Shown here: positions 1 through 5,634 of the stretch, piece after piece
Layout of the letters: every line of letters begins with the position of its first letter
Position numbering within the stretch: position 1 is the stretch's first letter
Source of the DNA: Nitrospira sp.
GTDB taxonomy: Bacteria > Nitrospirota > Nitrospiria > Nitrospirales > Nitrospiraceae
Length of the DNA: 6,392 nucleotides
NCBI GenBank assembly: GCA_015904055.1
Contig: JABMDE010000090.1
Span: forward strand, 27,061-33,452
Direction: 5' to 3'
Translations under genes and position numbers: made by a program
The notes under the pieces: generated by a model
Seen by the model: the letters and a program-made list of their open reading frames with translations, nothing else
What the model was told of the DNA's origin: nothing
The model's database searches: none

Positions 1-167
1 ACCATGGCAATGGCATCCCGCCCCGATCCCGCAGCCCGAATAGACACCCCTTCAGACCGGAAGAGCTCAAGAAACAAATTCCGGATCGGTTCATCGTCAT
101 CGACGGCCAAAATCGTCCCTTGAAGCCGTGGCCCTCCCGTCTGTCCACGAAGAGCCGGCGCCGTCAT
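1..167 (-). CDS. Response regulator, receiver domain (N-terminal fragment, cut by window edge)
   Basis: Only the first 55 codons are visible; the gene runs off the left edge. After about 17 polar, Gly/Pro-rich residues comes a typical receiver start: a hydrophobic strand (TILAV), an acidic triplet D23-D24-D25 with E26-P27, a helix (IRNLFLELFRSEG) and a second strand leading into GSGRDAI. This is the beta1-alpha1-beta2 part of CheY-like domains; D24/D25 would help bind Mg2+. The phospho-accepting Asp and any output domain lie outside the window, so it may be a lone receiver or a full regulator. I chose the ATG at 167 because GGAG (176-173) lies 5 nt upstream. An in-frame ATG at 185 directly abuts the fliG stop but has no well-spaced ribosome site. 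It follows fliG by 18 bp and is probably co-transcribed with it. The receiver call is firm; the function is unknown. Confidence 0.82.
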   Translation of the reverse strand, partial: MTAPALRGQTGGPRLQGTILAVDDDEPIRNLFLELFRSEGVSIRAAGSGRDAIAM

Positions 168-172
168 GGTTG

Positions 173-176
173 CTCC
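173..176 (-). promoter_or_regulatory. Ribosome binding site for the receiver gene after fliG
   Basis: GGAG on the minus strand, 5 nt before the ATG at 167. It is the reason for preferring that start to the ATG at 185, which directly follows the fliG stop codon. Confidence 0.6.
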
Positions 177-185
177 AGCCGACAT

Positions 186-1178
186 TTAGACCAGTTGTTC
201 TCCTGCGCCGGCAATCACAATCCGTCCTTCCTCTTCCAGCTTGCGGCAGACCTTCAGCAAATTCTGCTGCGCCTTCTCGACATCGGACACTCTGACAGGC
301 CCCTTGGCCTCCATATCTTCCTTGAGCATTTCGGCGGCGCGGCTCGACATATTTTTAAAGAATTTCTCTCTGACCTCAGGATTTGCGCCGCGCAGCGCAA
401 GCGGGAGATCATCCTTGCTGATCTCCTTCATCAATTCCTGTATGCCGCGATCGTCTACTTTGATCAAATCGTCGAACACAAACATGAGCGCACGGATGGC
501 ATCGGCCAGCGTTTGGCTCTTCTCTGCGATCTTGGCCATGATTCCGCCCTCATTGGTTTTGTCCATCCGCGTCAGAATTTCGGCCATCACTTCGGCTCCG
601 CCGATGCTCTGTCCACCCAATCCCTTGCTTGCCAACAGTGTTTCTTGCAAACTCTGGCTCAATTCCTCCAAGACATCCGGCTGTACGTCTTCCATAGTCG
701 CAAGCCGCAATGCCACATCGCCGCGCATGGCGTCCGGCAGCGCGGCGAGCACCTGCCCGGCCTGGTCGCTCTCGAGATGGGCCAGAATGACCGCTACCGT
801 TTGCGGGTGTTCGATCTTCATCATTTGCGCAATGCTCTTCGCATCCACCCAACGGAGTGTCTCCAATCCAGGATAGCTTTTCCGGGTCATCGATTCGATA
901 ATGCGCGCCGCTTTCTCGGGACCCAACGCCTTGATCAGCACGGTTTTGATATATTCTTTTCCCTGGAATTGCACGTCCCCCGTCGCGCTCGCTGCCTTGA
1001 AATCCAAGATCACCGCATCTTCCTCATCCCGTGAAATCTGCGCCGTACCGTTCATAGACGCCCCCAGCTTCTTGATCTCTTTGGGATCAAGCTGTTTCAA
1101 GACCTGTGCGGCCGCTTCCTCGCCGATCGCACGAAGGAGAATCGCCGTCTTCTGCTCACCAGTCAGATTCTTAGCCAT
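186..1178 (-). CDS. fliG: Flagellar motor switch protein FliG
   Basis: FliG is the rotor protein on the cytoplasmic face of the MS ring. It binds FliF, FliM and the MotAB stator, and sets torque and rotation direction. The product is 330 residues, the usual family length. The N-terminal FliF-binding domain begins LTGEQKTAILL. The middle domain carries the EHPQ signature at 123-126, and a flexible GG hinge is at 193-194. The C-terminal torque domain (about 230-330) keeps the charged residues known from E. coli: R263 (K264 equivalent), R280 (R281), E287/D288 (D288/D289) and R296 (R297, in GPVR). The E. coli residue numbers come from general knowledge. The start is the ATG at 1178, 2 bp after the fliF stop. 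A GTG at 1211 would add 11 residues and overlap fliF, but family length argues against it. No strong Shine-Dalgarno precedes 1178, so translation is probably coupled to fliF. Confidence 0.97.
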   Translation of the reverse strand: MAKNLTGEQKTAILLRAIGEEAAAQVLKQLDPKEIKKLGASMNGTAQISRDEEDAVILDFKAASATGDVQFQGKEYIKTVLIKALGPEKAARIIESMTRKSYPGLETLRWVDAKSIAQMMKIEHPQTVAVILAHLESDQAGQVLAALPDAMRGDVALRLATMEDVQPDVLEELSQSLQETLLASKGLGGQSIGGAEVMAEILTRMDKTNEGGIMAKIAEKSQTLADAIRALMFVFDDLIKVDDRGIQELMKEISKDDLPLALRGANPEVREKFFKNMSSRAAEMLKEDMEAKGPVRVSDVEKAQQNLLKVCRKLEEEGRIVIAGAGEQLV

Positions 1179-1180
1179 GC

Positions 1181-2764
1181 TCAACCGTTCGCCGAAGAAG
1201 TCTTCAGCCACTGTTTCACGACGACCGCCGTCGTGTCAGGATTCTTTCTGGCCATGTCGATGATCTGGGCACGGTCAGGAGCTCCGGGAATCGCCGCGGC
1301 CGCCGCCGCCGCCGAAAGAGGCAGTGATGCGGATTCGCCAGCCTCAGACTCCTGCCTGTCCGCAGTCCCCAACATCGCAATCAGTGGCCGGACGACGAAC
1401 AAGAGGATCATCAGAAAGAGCAGGCCCCCGACACCGTAGCGCACATAGGGCAGCCATGGATTCGGCCCGTCGGATGCGGCTTCGGCCGCCGCCGCCGGCA
1501 GTTCGTCCGGTCCTACGCCGAATTGGACATTGACCACTTGAACTTGATCCTGTCGTTCCGCCGAAAAGCCCATCGCTTTTTTGACAATCTCCTCGATGCG
1601 CTTCAAATCTTCTTCCGACCGTGGCGTATACTTCCTGGCAGATTCCGCCGCAGCGCCGTCCGCCGATGCTCCGTCTCCGGCCTGAGCCGCTGCATAGGTT
1701 CCATCCACCAACACGGCCACCGACAACTTCTTGATAGCCCCGACCGGCTCGACGATTTTGGACACCGTGCGGCTGATCTCATAGTTGACGGTCTCATTCT
1801 TTGTCTGACTGTTGTTCGAACTGCTCTGCGCCGGCTCCTGATCCGTGCCCGGCGGCACGTTCGATTGCACACCGGGAACACCACCGGACACCCCGTTCAC
1901 CCCGCTGGACTTTTCTTGGCCGCGTTGCTCACTTCTGGCCACCTGACTGTTGGGATCGTACCGTTCTTCCGTCGTCTCTATTTTGCGGAAATCCACCAGG
2001 CTGGACACACGCACAACCGCTTTATTGATGCCGACAATTCGCTCCAACATCGTCTGGATACGGGTTTCAATATCCTTCTCGATATTGCGCTGATACTCGA
2101 GCTGCGAGTTCGTCAACCCGGCCGTCTCATCCTCTGCGACCGTACTGGACAGCATTCGACCATGGCCGTCGACGATCGTCACGTCACGGGCCTGTAACCC
2201 TTCAACGCTGCTGGACACCAGGTGAATCACGCCTTGCACTTGCGATTTCGTCAGCGCCTGTCCGTTACGTAGCGCCAGGATGACGGAAGCCCGTGCTTTA
2301 TCCTGCTCATTGGCAAACAGACGCCGCTCCGGCATAGCCAAGTGGACCCGTGCCCGCTCGACCTCCGGCATTTGCGCAATCGTCCTGGCCAGTTCGCCTT
2401 GCAGTGCACGGCGGTAATTGAGTTTCTGGACGAACTCGGACATGCCGATCGAGGTGCGATCAAAAATTTCGTAACCGACCCCCCCTCCATGCGGCAGACC
2501 CTGTGTCGCCAGTTGCAGTCGTAGGTCATGGACCTGTGCACTGGGGACCAGCACCGTCGCGCCGCCACCCGTCGTCTCATACGGGACCTTCGTTTCTTTG
2601 AGCTTGTCGATGATCGCCGCTGCATCTTCACCGTTGAGATTCGTGAAGAGAACCTGCATATCAGGCTGCTGCGTCCATAACGCCAAGGCGATCAGGCCCG
2701 CCACTGACCCGGCCAGGGCCAGCATAATGATCATCCGTTGATTAATTGAAAATTGTGAAAACAT
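1181..2764 (-). CDS. fliF: Flagellar MS-ring protein FliF
   Basis: FliF forms the membrane-embedded MS ring that founds the basal body and houses the export gate. The protein has 527 residues, close to the family norm. A first membrane helix spans about 11-30. The YscJ/FliF ring-building domain follows, with typical segments QLATQGLP (84-91), GYEIFDRT (97-104), NYRRALQGELART (116-128) and ERARVHLAMPE (136-146). The second periplasmic part (about 220-420) has a Gly/Ser/Gln-rich loop at about 281-325, which is commonly variable. A second membrane helix lies at about 441-464 (YVRYGVGG...), and a cytoplasmic tail follows. The last 30 residues (IIDMARKNPDTTAVVVKQWL) match the conserved FliG-binding end. 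A seven-alanine run at 485-491 forms a linker in the tail. The ATG at 2764 follows the fliE stop by 32 bp, with a modest AGG 8 nt upstream. All hallmarks are intact. Confidence 0.97.
   Translation of the reverse strand: MFSQFSINQRMIIMLALAGSVAGLIALALWTQQPDMQVLFTNLNGEDAAAIIDKLKETKVPYETTGGGATVLVPSAQVHDLRLQLATQGLPHGGGVGYEIFDRTSIGMSEFVQKLNYRRALQGELARTIAQMPEVERARVHLAMPERRLFANEQDKARASVILALRNGQALTKSQVQGVIHLVSSSVEGLQARDVTIVDGHGRMLSSTVAEDETAGLTNSQLEYQRNIEKDIETRIQTMLERIVGINKAVVRVSSLVDFRKIETTEERYDPNSQVARSEQRGQEKSSGVNGVSGGVPGVQSNVPPGTDQEPAQSSSNNSQTKNETVNYEISRTVSKIVEPVGAIKKLSVAVLVDGTYAAAQAGDGASADGAAAESARKYTPRSEEDLKRIEEIVKKAMGFSAERQDQVQVVNVQFGVGPDELPAAAAEAASDGPNPWLPYVRYGVGGLLFLMILLFVVRPLIAMLGTADRQESEAGESASLPLSAAAAAAAIPGAPDRAQIIDMARKNPDTTAVVVKQWLKTSSANG
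1299..1313. repeat. (GCC)5 triplet run inside fliF
   Basis: Five perfect tandem GCC units on the plus strand fall within the codons for the alanine run in the cytoplasmic tail of FliF. Length changes by whole units would stay in frame and only alter a linker. It is probably compositional rather than functional. Confidence 0.6.
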
Positions 2765-2796
2765 GTCGGCTGCCTGCCTTTATTCGGTTCGATTCG

Positions 2797-3102
2797 TCAA
2801 ATCTGCATCCGTTGAATTTCTTCGTAGGCCGTGACCAGTTTGTTTCTGATCTGCATCATCAACTGGAATGACACATCGGCCTGCTGCAAGGCGACCATCG
2901 TGCGGTGAATGTCCTGCGACTGGCCGGTCATGAGGGCATCGACGGCCTGGCCGGCTTGGAGTTCCACATCATTGACCTTGCCCACGGCAGTCTTCAGTGA
3001 ATCCAGAAACCCACCGGCCTCAGCCGGAGCCTTTGCAGACCCCAGAGACGGTGCAGCGGGAACGGCAGAGACTGCTTGTCCAATGCCTGGAATAGGACTC
3101 AT
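2797..3102 (-). CDS. fliE: Flagellar hook-basal body protein FliE
   Basis: FliE is the small exported adaptor that joins the MS ring to the proximal rod. With the ATG at 3102 it has 101 residues, the usual size. The N-terminal 30 residues are Pro/Ala/Gly-rich and variable. From FLDSLK (32-37) onward it matches the family: KVNDVELQAGQAVDAL, then the signature DIHRTMVALQQADVSFQL (64-81), and the near-invariant end RNKLVTAYEEIQRMQI (86-101). The start is decided by a strong ribosome site, GGGAGG at 3113-3108, 5 nt before the ATG and lying within the last codons of flgC. A GTG at 3135 would add 11 residues that match nothing in the family. The gene begins 2 bp after the flgC stop, so its translation is probably coupled to flgC. 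Confidence 0.96.
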   Translation of the reverse strand: MSPIPGIGQAVSAVPAAPSLGSAKAPAEAGGFLDSLKTAVGKVNDVELQAGQAVDALMTGQSQDIHRTMVALQQADVSFQLMMQIRNKLVTAYEEIQRMQI

Positions 3103-3104
3103 CG

Positions 3105-3554
3105 CTACCTCCCGATCTCCAACGCCTTGTTCCACATTGCGCGCGTGGCATTGATGGCCTGCACGTTAGCCTCATAGGCACGTGACGCGCCCATCATGTT
3201 GACCATTTCCTCCATCACGTTCACATTGGGAAGACGCACAAATCCTTTCGCATCGGCGTCGGGATGATGCGGGTCATAAATCTGCTGGCCGGGCTTCCTA
3301 TCTTCGACCACCCTGGCCACCGAAACACCTTCGAGTGCATGGGCCGACGGACCGGCGGCCACCTGACGGAACGCCCGCTGGAATGAACTGGGTACCGGCG
3401 TCGACCGGAAGACAACATCCCGGCGTTTGTACGGACCGCCCCCTTGCGTTTTGGTCGATTGTGCATTGGCAAGATTGCTGGCAATGGCGTTGAGCCGATG
3501 TCGTTGGGCATCGAGACCTGATACTGACACCGCTAGGCTATCGGACAATTCCAT
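3105..3554 (-). CDS. flgC: Flagellar proximal rod protein FlgC
   Basis: FlgC is one of the rod subunits exported by the flagellar type III apparatus. It has 149 residues, slightly above the common range of about 135-145. The N-terminal rod signature is clear: SVSGLDAQRHRLNAIASNLANAQ (about 10-32), followed by GGPYKRRDVVF (39-49). The conserved C-terminal region includes YDPHHPDAD (93-101), GFVRLPNVNVMEEMVNMM (104-121) and the axial-protein tail SRAYEANVQAINATRAMWNKAL (124-145). As in other rod proteins, the two ends form the coiled-coil core. The ATG at 3554 has a strong ribosome site, GGAGG at 3565-3561, 6 nt upstream. It lies 91 bp after flgB, the loosest junction in the structural gene set, and its last codons contain the fliE ribosome site. 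Confidence 0.97.
   Translation of the reverse strand: MELSDSLAVSVSGLDAQRHRLNAIASNLANAQSTKTQGGGPYKRRDVVFRSTPVPSSFQRAFRQVAAGPSAHALEGVSVARVVEDRKPGQQIYDPHHPDADAKGFVRLPNVNVMEEMVNMMGASRAYEANVQAINATRAMWNKALEIGR
3108..3113 (-). promoter_or_regulatory. Ribosome binding site for fliE, inside the end of flgC
   Basis: GGGAGG on the minus strand, 5 nt before the ATG at 3102. It also encodes the last Gly-Arg of FlgC. It favours the 101-residue FliE over the longer GTG-started form. Confidence 0.85.
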
Positions 3555-3560
3555 GACACA

Positions 3561-3565
3561 CCTCC
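3561..3565 (-). promoter_or_regulatory. Ribosome binding site for flgC
   Basis: GGAGG on the minus strand, 6 nt before the ATG at 3554. With a strong site of its own, flgC need not depend on coupling to flgB, which ends 91 bp upstream. Confidence 0.85.
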
Positions 3566-3645
3566 GTACATACAGGTTATCGTTGAGGCTGGGGTTCAGA
3601 CCGGACTGGTATGAGCAGCCTTGTTCTGACCCTTCGCCCGGCTTT

Positions 3646-4056
3646 CTATCGCGCGTCTCGGATCGCGCTCAACAGTCCCTGAAACTTCTTGGCCAGTATT
3701 GTCGCAGCCGCGTTGTACTGCATGGCGTTGTCGGACAACTTAGCCATCTCAAGCTCAAGATTGACCGAATTCGCATCGAGCGGAAGATCACCCGCAGGCA
3801 CTTCGCCCAGCTTTCCCGTAACAGCCTTCACTCCCTCAGCCCCATGCAGTCCGAAGTGGCGCGGCTGTGTCGCCGCCAGTACGACCGGCAGCCGGCCTTG
3901 ATGCGCAGAACGCAGCTGATCCATGAAATTCATATCAGACGCGCGATAGCCTGGCGTTTCTTCATTGGCCAAATTCGAGGCAATCACGCGCTGCCGCGCG
4001 CTGCGGAGGTCTAAATTTCGCTCCAACAATTGCATGGTCCGGTCGAAGATCCTCAT
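3646..4056 (-). CDS. flgB: Flagellar proximal rod protein FlgB
   Basis: FlgB is a proximal rod subunit, exported by the flagellar type III system and assembled next to FliE. With the ATG at 4056 it has 136 residues, normal for the family. The N-terminal rod motif is RQRVIASNLANEETPGYRA (about 21-39), with the typical ANxxTPGY. The C-terminal conserved part is DANSVNLELEMAKLSDNAMQY (94-114), equivalent to the common DGN-V-LE-EM pattern, followed by AATILAKKFQGLLSAI. AAAGGA (4071-4066) lies 9 nt before the start. A TTG at 4086 in the same frame would add 10 residues unlike the family and would place the start almost at the predicted transcription start, so I rejected it. This is the first gene after the sigma54-type promoter and probably heads the flgB-flgC-fliE-fliF-fliG unit. 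Confidence 0.96.
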   Translation of the reverse strand: MRIFDRTMQLLERNLDLRSARQRVIASNLANEETPGYRASDMNFMDQLRSAHQGRLPVVLAATQPRHFGLHGAEGVKAVTGKLGEVPAGDLPLDANSVNLELEMAKLSDNAMQYNAAATILAKKFQGLLSAIRDAR

Positions 4057-4227
4057 GGCCTCACGTCCTTTCTTTCCGCAACGCAATGTCCAACTTCGCG
4101 GTGCAACCTAAATGCCGGGTGTAGCGTCCATAGCCAGGTTATGGCTGCGTACACAACAGCGCCTCCGGCCTTTCCCTTGACCTTACCCGCACTCGTCGAA
4201 AACTGCCCACCGGCAACGTTTGCCTAG
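4057..4227. other. Intergenic regulatory region between the regulator gene and flgB
   Basis: This 171-bp stretch is the only sizeable non-coding gap in the window. It holds the sigma54-type promoter, a short leader with the flgB ribosome site, and several small inverted repeats (GGCAA-ACG-TTGCC at 4224-4212; AGCCA-N5-TGGCT at 4146-4132). No coding frame with family likeness was seen in it. Read-through from the regulator gene into flgB remains possible, because no strong terminator is present. Confidence 0.7.
4102..4117 (-). promoter_or_regulatory. Sigma54 (RpoN) -24/-12 promoter for the flgB operon
   Basis: On the minus strand the sequence is CGGCATTTAGGTTGCA. It matches the -24/-12 consensus TGGCAC-N5-TTGCA in GGCA at -24 and all of TTGCA at -12, with the required 10 bases between the GG and GC pairs; the mismatches are the first T and the C after GGCA. 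Reading the intergenic region by eye, I found no other GG-N10-GC pair. The predicted transcription start is near 4091, giving a leader of about 35 nt before flgB. The neighbouring gene encodes a sigma54 activator, which supports the call. Confidence 0.8.
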
Positions 4228-5634
4228 TCACAATGCCGTCATCGACAGCGGCTTCCCATCGGTTCGATACTCACGGAGCTTGTTCCGTAACGTACGGATG
4301 CTGATACCGAGCTCCTTCGCGGCATGCGTACGATTGTCTTTCACCCGCACCAGCGTCTTAAAGATCAGCTCCCGCTCCATTTCCCACAACGAGCCATTCC
4401 CCGGCTGTTGAACGACCAGCGGCGAGGCGGTATCCCGAATCTCCACGGGACAGTGTTCCGGCACGATCACGCCATGGCCAGCCAACAGGACTGCCCGCTC
4501 CATCACATTCTCCAACTCGCGGATGTTGCCCTTCCACGGCATTCGCTGCAAATGAGCCAGTGCCGCCTCTGACAACACCGGTTGCGGCAGCCCATTTCGA
4601 GAAGCCGCCGCCGCTGCGAAATGCCGAGCCAACATAGGAATATCGGCAAGCCGCTCACGAAGCGGAGGCAGCGTGATCGGAAACACATTCAACCGGTAAT
4701 ACAAATCTTCTCGGAACCGATTTTGCTCGACTTCCCGATAGAGCGTCCGATTCGTGGTCGCGATCACCCGGATGTTGACGGGCACCGGCTCACGCCCGCC
4801 CACGCGATCAACCTCCCGTTCTTGCAGCACCCGCAGCAGCTTCGCCTGAAGCCCCATGGTCATTTCCCCGATCTCATCCAGCAGCAACGTGCCGGTGTGG
4901 GCCATTTCAAATTTGCCGATTTTTCTGATCAGCGCACCGGTAAATGCCCCCCGTTCATGCCCGAACAGTTCGCTCTCCAGCAACCCGTCCGGCAACGCCG
5001 CGCAGTTGACCGCAATGAAGGGGCGGTGTGCACGCGGACTGCGGCTATGGATGAACCGGGCCAGCAGCTCCTTACCGGTGCCGCTCTCTCCGTTAATCAG
5101 TACCGTCGCCTGGCTGGCGGCAACGCCTTCCAGCGTGCTCAGCAACCTGACCATCCCGGGATCTTGCGTCAGAATCGCGCGGTTGTCCGCGGTGCCTAGC
5201 GACGGAACAGCTCCGCCCTCCGTCTCCCGGCCCTCCTTGAGGTTTGCGATCACCCGTTCCAACAAATCCATCGAGAAGGGCTTCAGCAGATATTCGCTCG
5301 CACCCTGCTTCATCGCTTCGACAGCCGTCTCTACAGTCCCATAGGCCGTCATGAGCACGATGGCTGACTGAGGGGCGCGTGCTTTCAGCTCTTTGATCAA
5401 CTCCAGACCGGTCATGCGCGGCATCTTGAGATCCGTCAACACGAGCCAGGGACGAAACCGTCCGACCCGCTCCAGCGCATCGGCACCGTCCACTGCCCCC
5501 TGCACGGCATACCCAAGGCGCCGAACCGATTCCATCAGCGCGGTCCTCATGGACGGATCGTCGTCCACAACCAAGATCCGCTCCTCTGCGTCTGGATTGT
5601 CTGACGCCCTGGCGTCCATATCACGCTCACTCAT
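4228..5634 (-). CDS. Sigma54-dependent two-component response regulator, FlrC/FleR-like
   Basis: This NtrC-type activator is probably phosphorylated by the kinase encoded just upstream, and remodels sigma54 polymerase. The product is 468 residues. The receiver domain (about 18-135) has the acidic pair D24/D25, phospho-accepting D68 (in LTDLKMP), T96 and K118 (in LKPFS). The AAA+ domain (about 155-395) has Walker A GESGTGKE (182-189), the sigma54-contacting GAFTGA loop (229-234), Walker B LLLDEIGE (250-257) and the arginine-finger segment FREDLYYR (307-314). The C-terminal Fis-type helix-turn-helix covers about 423-457 (HAAKELGIS...TLRNKLREY). All catalytic motifs are intact. The ATG at 5634 is fixed by GGAGGAGG (5648-5641), 6 nt upstream; an ATG at 5697 would add 21 Arg-rich residues inside the kinase gene. 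It overlaps the kinase by 8 bp. Its place before flgB suggests a flagellar class regulator; the exact orthology is inferred. Confidence 0.93.
   Translation of the reverse strand: MSERDMDARASDNPDAEERILVVDDDPSMRTALMESVRRLGYAVQGAVDGADALERVGRFRPWLVLTDLKMPRMTGLELIKELKARAPQSAIVLMTAYGTVETAVEAMKQGASEYLLKPFSMDLLERVIANLKEGRETEGGAVPSLGTADNRAILTQDPGMVRLLSTLEGVAASQATVLINGESGTGKELLARFIHSRSPRAHRPFIAVNCAALPDGLLESELFGHERGAFTGALIRKIGKFEMAHTGTLLLDEIGEMTMGLQAKLLRVLQEREVDRVGGREPVPVNIRVIATTNRTLYREVEQNRFREDLYYRLNVFPITLPPLRERLADIPMLARHFAAAAASRNGLPQPVLSEAALAHLQRMPWKGNIRELENVMERAVLLAGHGVIVPEHCPVEIRDTASPLVVQQPGNGSLWEMERELIFKTLVRVKDNRTHAAKELGISIRTLRNKLREYRTDGKPLSMTAL

Noticed and set aside
120..1034. Long plus-strand open frame (304 codons) opposite fliG
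   Set aside because: It lies wholly opposite the well-conserved fliG gene, shows no recognisable domain and is rich in His, Arg, Gln and Leu, as expected of a reverse-strand shadow in GC-rich coding DNA.
1179..1211. GTG start giving an 11-residue longer FliG overlapping fliF
   Set aside because: The ATG at 1178 gives the family length and begins just before the conserved LTGEQKTAILL segment; the extension matches nothing typical of FliG.
1523..2197. Plus-strand open frame (224 codons) opposite fliF
   Set aside because: A shadow of fliF with no family likeness and no convincing ribosome site; fliF is intact on the other strand.
4057..4086. TTG start giving a 10-residue longer FlgB
   Set aside because: It would lie within a few bases of the predicted transcription start, has a rare start codon, and the extra residues are not FlgB-like.
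4199..4224. Possible terminator after the regulator gene (TGCC-GGTG-GGCA followed by G and TTTT; a second stem GGCAA-ACG-TTGCC)
   Set aside because: The stems are only 4-5 bp and compete with each other, and the T-run is four bases. This is too weak to call, so read-through into flgB cannot be excluded.
4582..5199. Plus-strand open frame (205 codons) opposite the AAA+ domain of the regulator
   Set aside because: It lies entirely over the conserved Walker and GAFTGA coding region of the minus-strand gene, and its composition is that of a shadow frame.
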